DNA of 64,000 bases from Lentibacillus sp. Marseille-P4043 (lineage in GTDB: Bacteria > Bacillota > Bacilli > Bacillales > Amphibacillaceae): the NCBI RefSeq assembly GCF_900258515.1, contig NZ_LT984884.1, forward strand, positions 2,661,695 through 2,725,694. The letters are read 5' to 3'. A program made the translations under genes and the position numbers. The notes under the pieces are model-generated. The model had not been told where the DNA came from. It was given only the letters and a program-made list of their open reading frames with translations, and searched no databases. Positions 61,853-64,000 of the stretch are shown in pieces (within the stretch, counting starts at the first letter, position 1; each line of letters starts with the position of its first letter).

Positions 61853-62332
61853 ATGGAAGAAACATTGAAACAAATACTCAGTGAACTTCAAAAGACTAAT
61901 CAACGCATGGTTGGTTTTGAGAAACGCATGGATGGTGTAGAGAAACACATAATTGGTTTTGAGAAACGCATGATTGGTTTTGAACAACACATGGTTGGTT
62001 TTGAGAAACGCATGGATGGTTTTGAACAACGCATGATTGGTTTTGAACAACGTTTTGATAACTTAGATAAAGACATGAAAGAACTTAAAGTTGGGCAAGA
62101 ACAATTGAAAGACAACACAATTAATCGGGTTGGGTCATATATCGAAGAAATTGCTAAACACGTCGATGTGAGATTTGATGAAGTAAAAGACACTTTAGAT
62201 GACCAACAAAGAGTCATTGATACGTTAGCAATTCGTTCTGTTAAAAACGAAAGTGAAATAAAAGAATTTAAACGCATACGTCAACTACCCACCACTTATC
62301 GGCCTTTCGGCCTGATTGAAGTGGGGGCTTGA
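61853..62332 (+). CDS. Coiled-coil protein with seven-residue repeats, C-terminus replaced by IscB element
   Basis: Start ATG 61853 behind GGGGTGAT. Residues about 18-72 are perfect heptads (MVGFEKR MDGVEKH IIGFEKR MIGFEQH ...) with a hydrophobic residue at a and d, a long coiled coil. Then KDMKELKVGQEQLKDNTINRVGSYIEEIAKHVDVRFDEVKDTLDDQQRVIDTLAIRSVKNESEIKEF. After KRIRQ the frame enters the left end of the mobile element and ends 16 codons later. Small coiled-coil proteins of this type are frequent in Bacillaceae; function unknown. Confidence 0.7.
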   Translation: MEETLKQILSELQKTNQRMVGFEKRMDGVEKHIIGFEKRMIGFEQHMVGFEKRMDGFEQRMIGFEQRFDNLDKDMKELKVGQEQLKDNTINRVGSYIEEIAKHVDVRFDEVKDTLDDQQRVIDTLAIRSVKNESEIKEFKRIRQLPTTYRPFGLIEVGA

Positions 62333-62535
62333 AAAAGCTTTAGTTGTCTAGCCTAAGTCTTCATTGACTACGTTAGTTTGGTTATCACACCCATGGATGA
62401 TACCCTAGTCCATTGCTCTGTGCCGGCACTGTAATAGTTCTGAATGGGGAGGAACGGTCAACCGGAATTTGGCGGTATTACCGCAAAGCCTTACCAACAT
62501 TGGCGAAGGGTAACCACTCTGAGAGGAGGAACACA
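62283..62535 (+). ncRNA. Probable omega-RNA region of IscB copy 2
   Basis: Sequence identical to copy 1 from the left end to the iscB start. If transcripts begin outside the element, the guide segment would come from the coiled-coil gene (GAATTTAAACGCATAC) and so differ from that of copy 1. Confidence 0.7.
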
Positions 62536-63810
62536 ATGATAGTGTTCGTTATCAATAAGCATGGCAAGCCTTTAATGCCGTGCAAACCAAGAAAAGCAAG
62601 ATTGCTGCTCAAAGAAAAGAAAGCAAAAATTGTTTCCCGCAATCCGTTTGGAATTCAATTATTGTATGAAACCAATAGTTACACACAGGAAGTGAAGATT
62701 GGCATTGATTTAGGAGCGAAATATGTTGGCATCGCCATTACGAGCGAAGACAAGGTGCTAGCCAAAGGGGAAGTGGAGCTTCGCCAGGATGTCAAATCTG
62801 CCATTGATACCAGAAGAACATACAGACGTTCCAGAAGAAACAGGAAAACACGTTATCGTAAACCGCGTTTTCAAAATCGTACCCGCGGAAAAAGATGGTT
62901 GCCGCCGAGTATACAAAGCCGGGTGGAGAATACTTTCTTTTGGATTGACAAGTTTTGTGACCTTGTGCCAAATCCTAAGTTGACAATGGAGGTCAGCAAA
63001 TTCGATGTGCAAAAAATGATTGATCCAGCTATTCAAGGTGTGGCCTATCAAGAAGGTCAAACGTATGGCTATCATGATGTGCGCTACTTTGTATTGGCAA
63101 GGGACCACTATACTTGCCAAGTATGCAAAAAGAAAGGCAAAATTTTGAACACACATCACATTATATACCGTACACACGGAGGTTCCAATCGGGCAGACAA
63201 CTTGATTACCGTTTGTACAGACTGCCATACACATGACAACCATCAGCGAGGAAACATTCTTTGGAAATGGATGGTAGAAGGGAAAAGATTGCCCCAGTAC
63301 AAAGAAGGTCCGTTCATGAATATTGTTCGTAAGAGGGTATTTACCAAGTATCCTCATGCAAGAATTACATACGGATCAGTGACAACACCGAAACGTAAAG
63401 CATTAGAATTGGAAAAAACGCATGCAAATGATGCGATTGCCATCAGTGGTATTTCATCCATCAAGGAAAACGCCAAGACAACGTTCAAAATCAAGCAATT
63501 CCGCAAAAAGAAACGTTCATTACACGAGGCAACGGCAAGAAAGGGACGTAAATCTAAAAACATCACGAGTAAAAGAAATGAAAAGAACAAGAAATATCTT
63601 AAGGGATTTTATTTGAATGACAAGGTAAGGTTATATGAGAAAACCGGATACATTACAGGCTTTACTGGAACAAGTGGTGCTTATGTCAAGTCCATTGATG
63701 GAGATTATATCACCATGCCAAATAAAAGCTATAAACAAGTAAGTCTCAAGAAATTGACACAAATCAGTCATCATAACAATTGGCAGTTTGAATACAAAGC
63801 ATTTGGCTAA
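62536..63810 (+). CDS. iscB: IscB RNA-guided nuclease, copy 2
   Basis: 424 aa, same domains and catalytic residues as copy 1 (Asp58, Glu152, His207/208, Asp299). One difference: Thr for Ile in DGDYITMPNKSY near the C-terminus, a region outside the nuclease motifs. ATG 62536 is preceded by GAGAGGAGG. The coding gene is intact, so both copies may be active. Confidence 0.92.
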   Translation: MIVFVINKHGKPLMPCKPRKARLLLKEKKAKIVSRNPFGIQLLYETNSYTQEVKIGIDLGAKYVGIAITSEDKVLAKGEVELRQDVKSAIDTRRTYRRSRRNRKTRYRKPRFQNRTRGKRWLPPSIQSRVENTFFWIDKFCDLVPNPKLTMEVSKFDVQKMIDPAIQGVAYQEGQTYGYHDVRYFVLARDHYTCQVCKKKGKILNTHHIIYRTHGGSNRADNLITVCTDCHTHDNHQRGNILWKWMVEGKRLPQYKEGPFMNIVRKRVFTKYPHARITYGSVTTPKRKALELEKTHANDAIAISGISSIKENAKTTFKIKQFRKKKRSLHEATARKGRKSKNITSKRNEKNKKYLKGFYLNDKVRLYEKTGYITGFTGTSGAYVKSIDGDYITMPNKSYKQVSLKKLTQISHHNNWQFEYKAFG

Positions 63811-63900
63811 CGCCAACCGAAATTCTTCTCCCACCTACTCATTGGGCTATAGCCCTTCACATTCCTTGAGGAGGGAGACTTCTTTCGGAGTACAGTTAAA

Positions 63901-64000
63901 AATCAATAAGGAGCGATTATGCTCTTATTTCTTCAAATATCCACTTCATAGAAATCCCTATTCATACCATTTAAGAGGAAATACTATAATGACAGCATGA
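63901..64000. other. Right flank of IscB copy 2
   Basis: About 100 bp to the window end. If joined to the left flank, it could continue the frame of the interrupted coiled-coil gene for about 25 codons, but the exact junction is not known. No other feature. Confidence 0.35.

Larger units (their letters stand above)
62283..63900 (+). mobile_element. IscB element, copy 2
   Basis: Identical to 16101-17718 except for two noted base changes: one silent (CCA/CCG) and one I to T change near the end of iscB. Same orientation, 46,182 bp away. Same left-end and right-end hairpins. Flanks differ completely (left AAACGCATAC, right AATCAATAAGG), proving independent insertion. It interrupts the coiled-coil gene. 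Confidence 0.9.

Overview
The window is low-GC, gene-dense DNA from a Gram-positive bacterium of the family Bacillaceae. Strong AGGAGG-type ribosome binding sites, frequent TTG/GTG starts and lipobox lipoproteins support this. So does a cluster that I recall from Bacillus subtilis: a NamA-type NADPH dehydrogenase, a RocB-like M20 hydrolase (YqjN), an MBL-fold hydrolase (YqjP) and an SDR (YqjQ). A complete HMG-CoA synthase (mvaS) points to the mevalonate route, which would fit a Virgibacillus/Oceanobacillus/Lentibacillus-like genus better than B. subtilis itself; the genus is inference.

Layout. (1) 0-12 kb is core-like: namA, glycerophosphodiesterase, yqjN, yqjP, yqjQ, small secreted and membrane proteins, a YyaL-type thioredoxin-fold protein and mvaS. 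It is interrupted by a 12-copy, 21-bp tandem repeat. (2) 12-26.8 kb is accessory DNA: four type II toxin-antitoxin (TA) loci or antitoxin orphans, an IscB mobile element, several decayed genes, a TetR/MFS efflux pair with matching operators, and the first of a family of type I TA loci. (3) 26.8-38.7 kb is defence-like: a complete type I restriction-modification operon (hsdM, hsdS, hsdR), an unusual two-gene module of a small protein plus a retropepsin-like aspartic protease (one intact copy, one with the protease broken), an Rpn/PD-(D/E)XK nuclease gene with a duplicated tail, and an AbrB-Doc TA pair. (4) 38.7-46 kb holds small Bacillaceae proteins, a KatE-size catalase with an altered haem pocket, a 20-bp tandem repeat, a phage-like replication module (HTH, DnaD-like protein, helicase loader, DnaB-like helicase) and an MFS pump. 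(5) 47-62 kb is a run of small membrane proteins and lipoproteins, two further type I TA loci, a broken azoreductase, speG, two MFS transporters, an arylamine N-acetyltransferase and another TA pair. It ends at a second, almost identical IscB element.

Three themes stand out. First, a repeated type I TA family: 28-aa holin-like toxins on one strand and a convergent ~150-nt antisense RNA on the other. There are three copies with promoters and terminators, two decayed copies and an orphan RNA of the same architecture. The toxin mRNAs carry a 5' segment complementary to their own 3' end. Second, two IscB elements 46 kb apart differ at two noted positions, and each has an upstream region suited to encode omega-RNA with a different flank as potential guide. 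Third, the retropepsin module: in the second copy the small partner is intact and only the protease is broken, the pattern expected of a toxin-antitoxin-like pair. Between these lie many gene remnants, so the region from about 12 to 62 kb looks like a long-lived site of insertion and decay.
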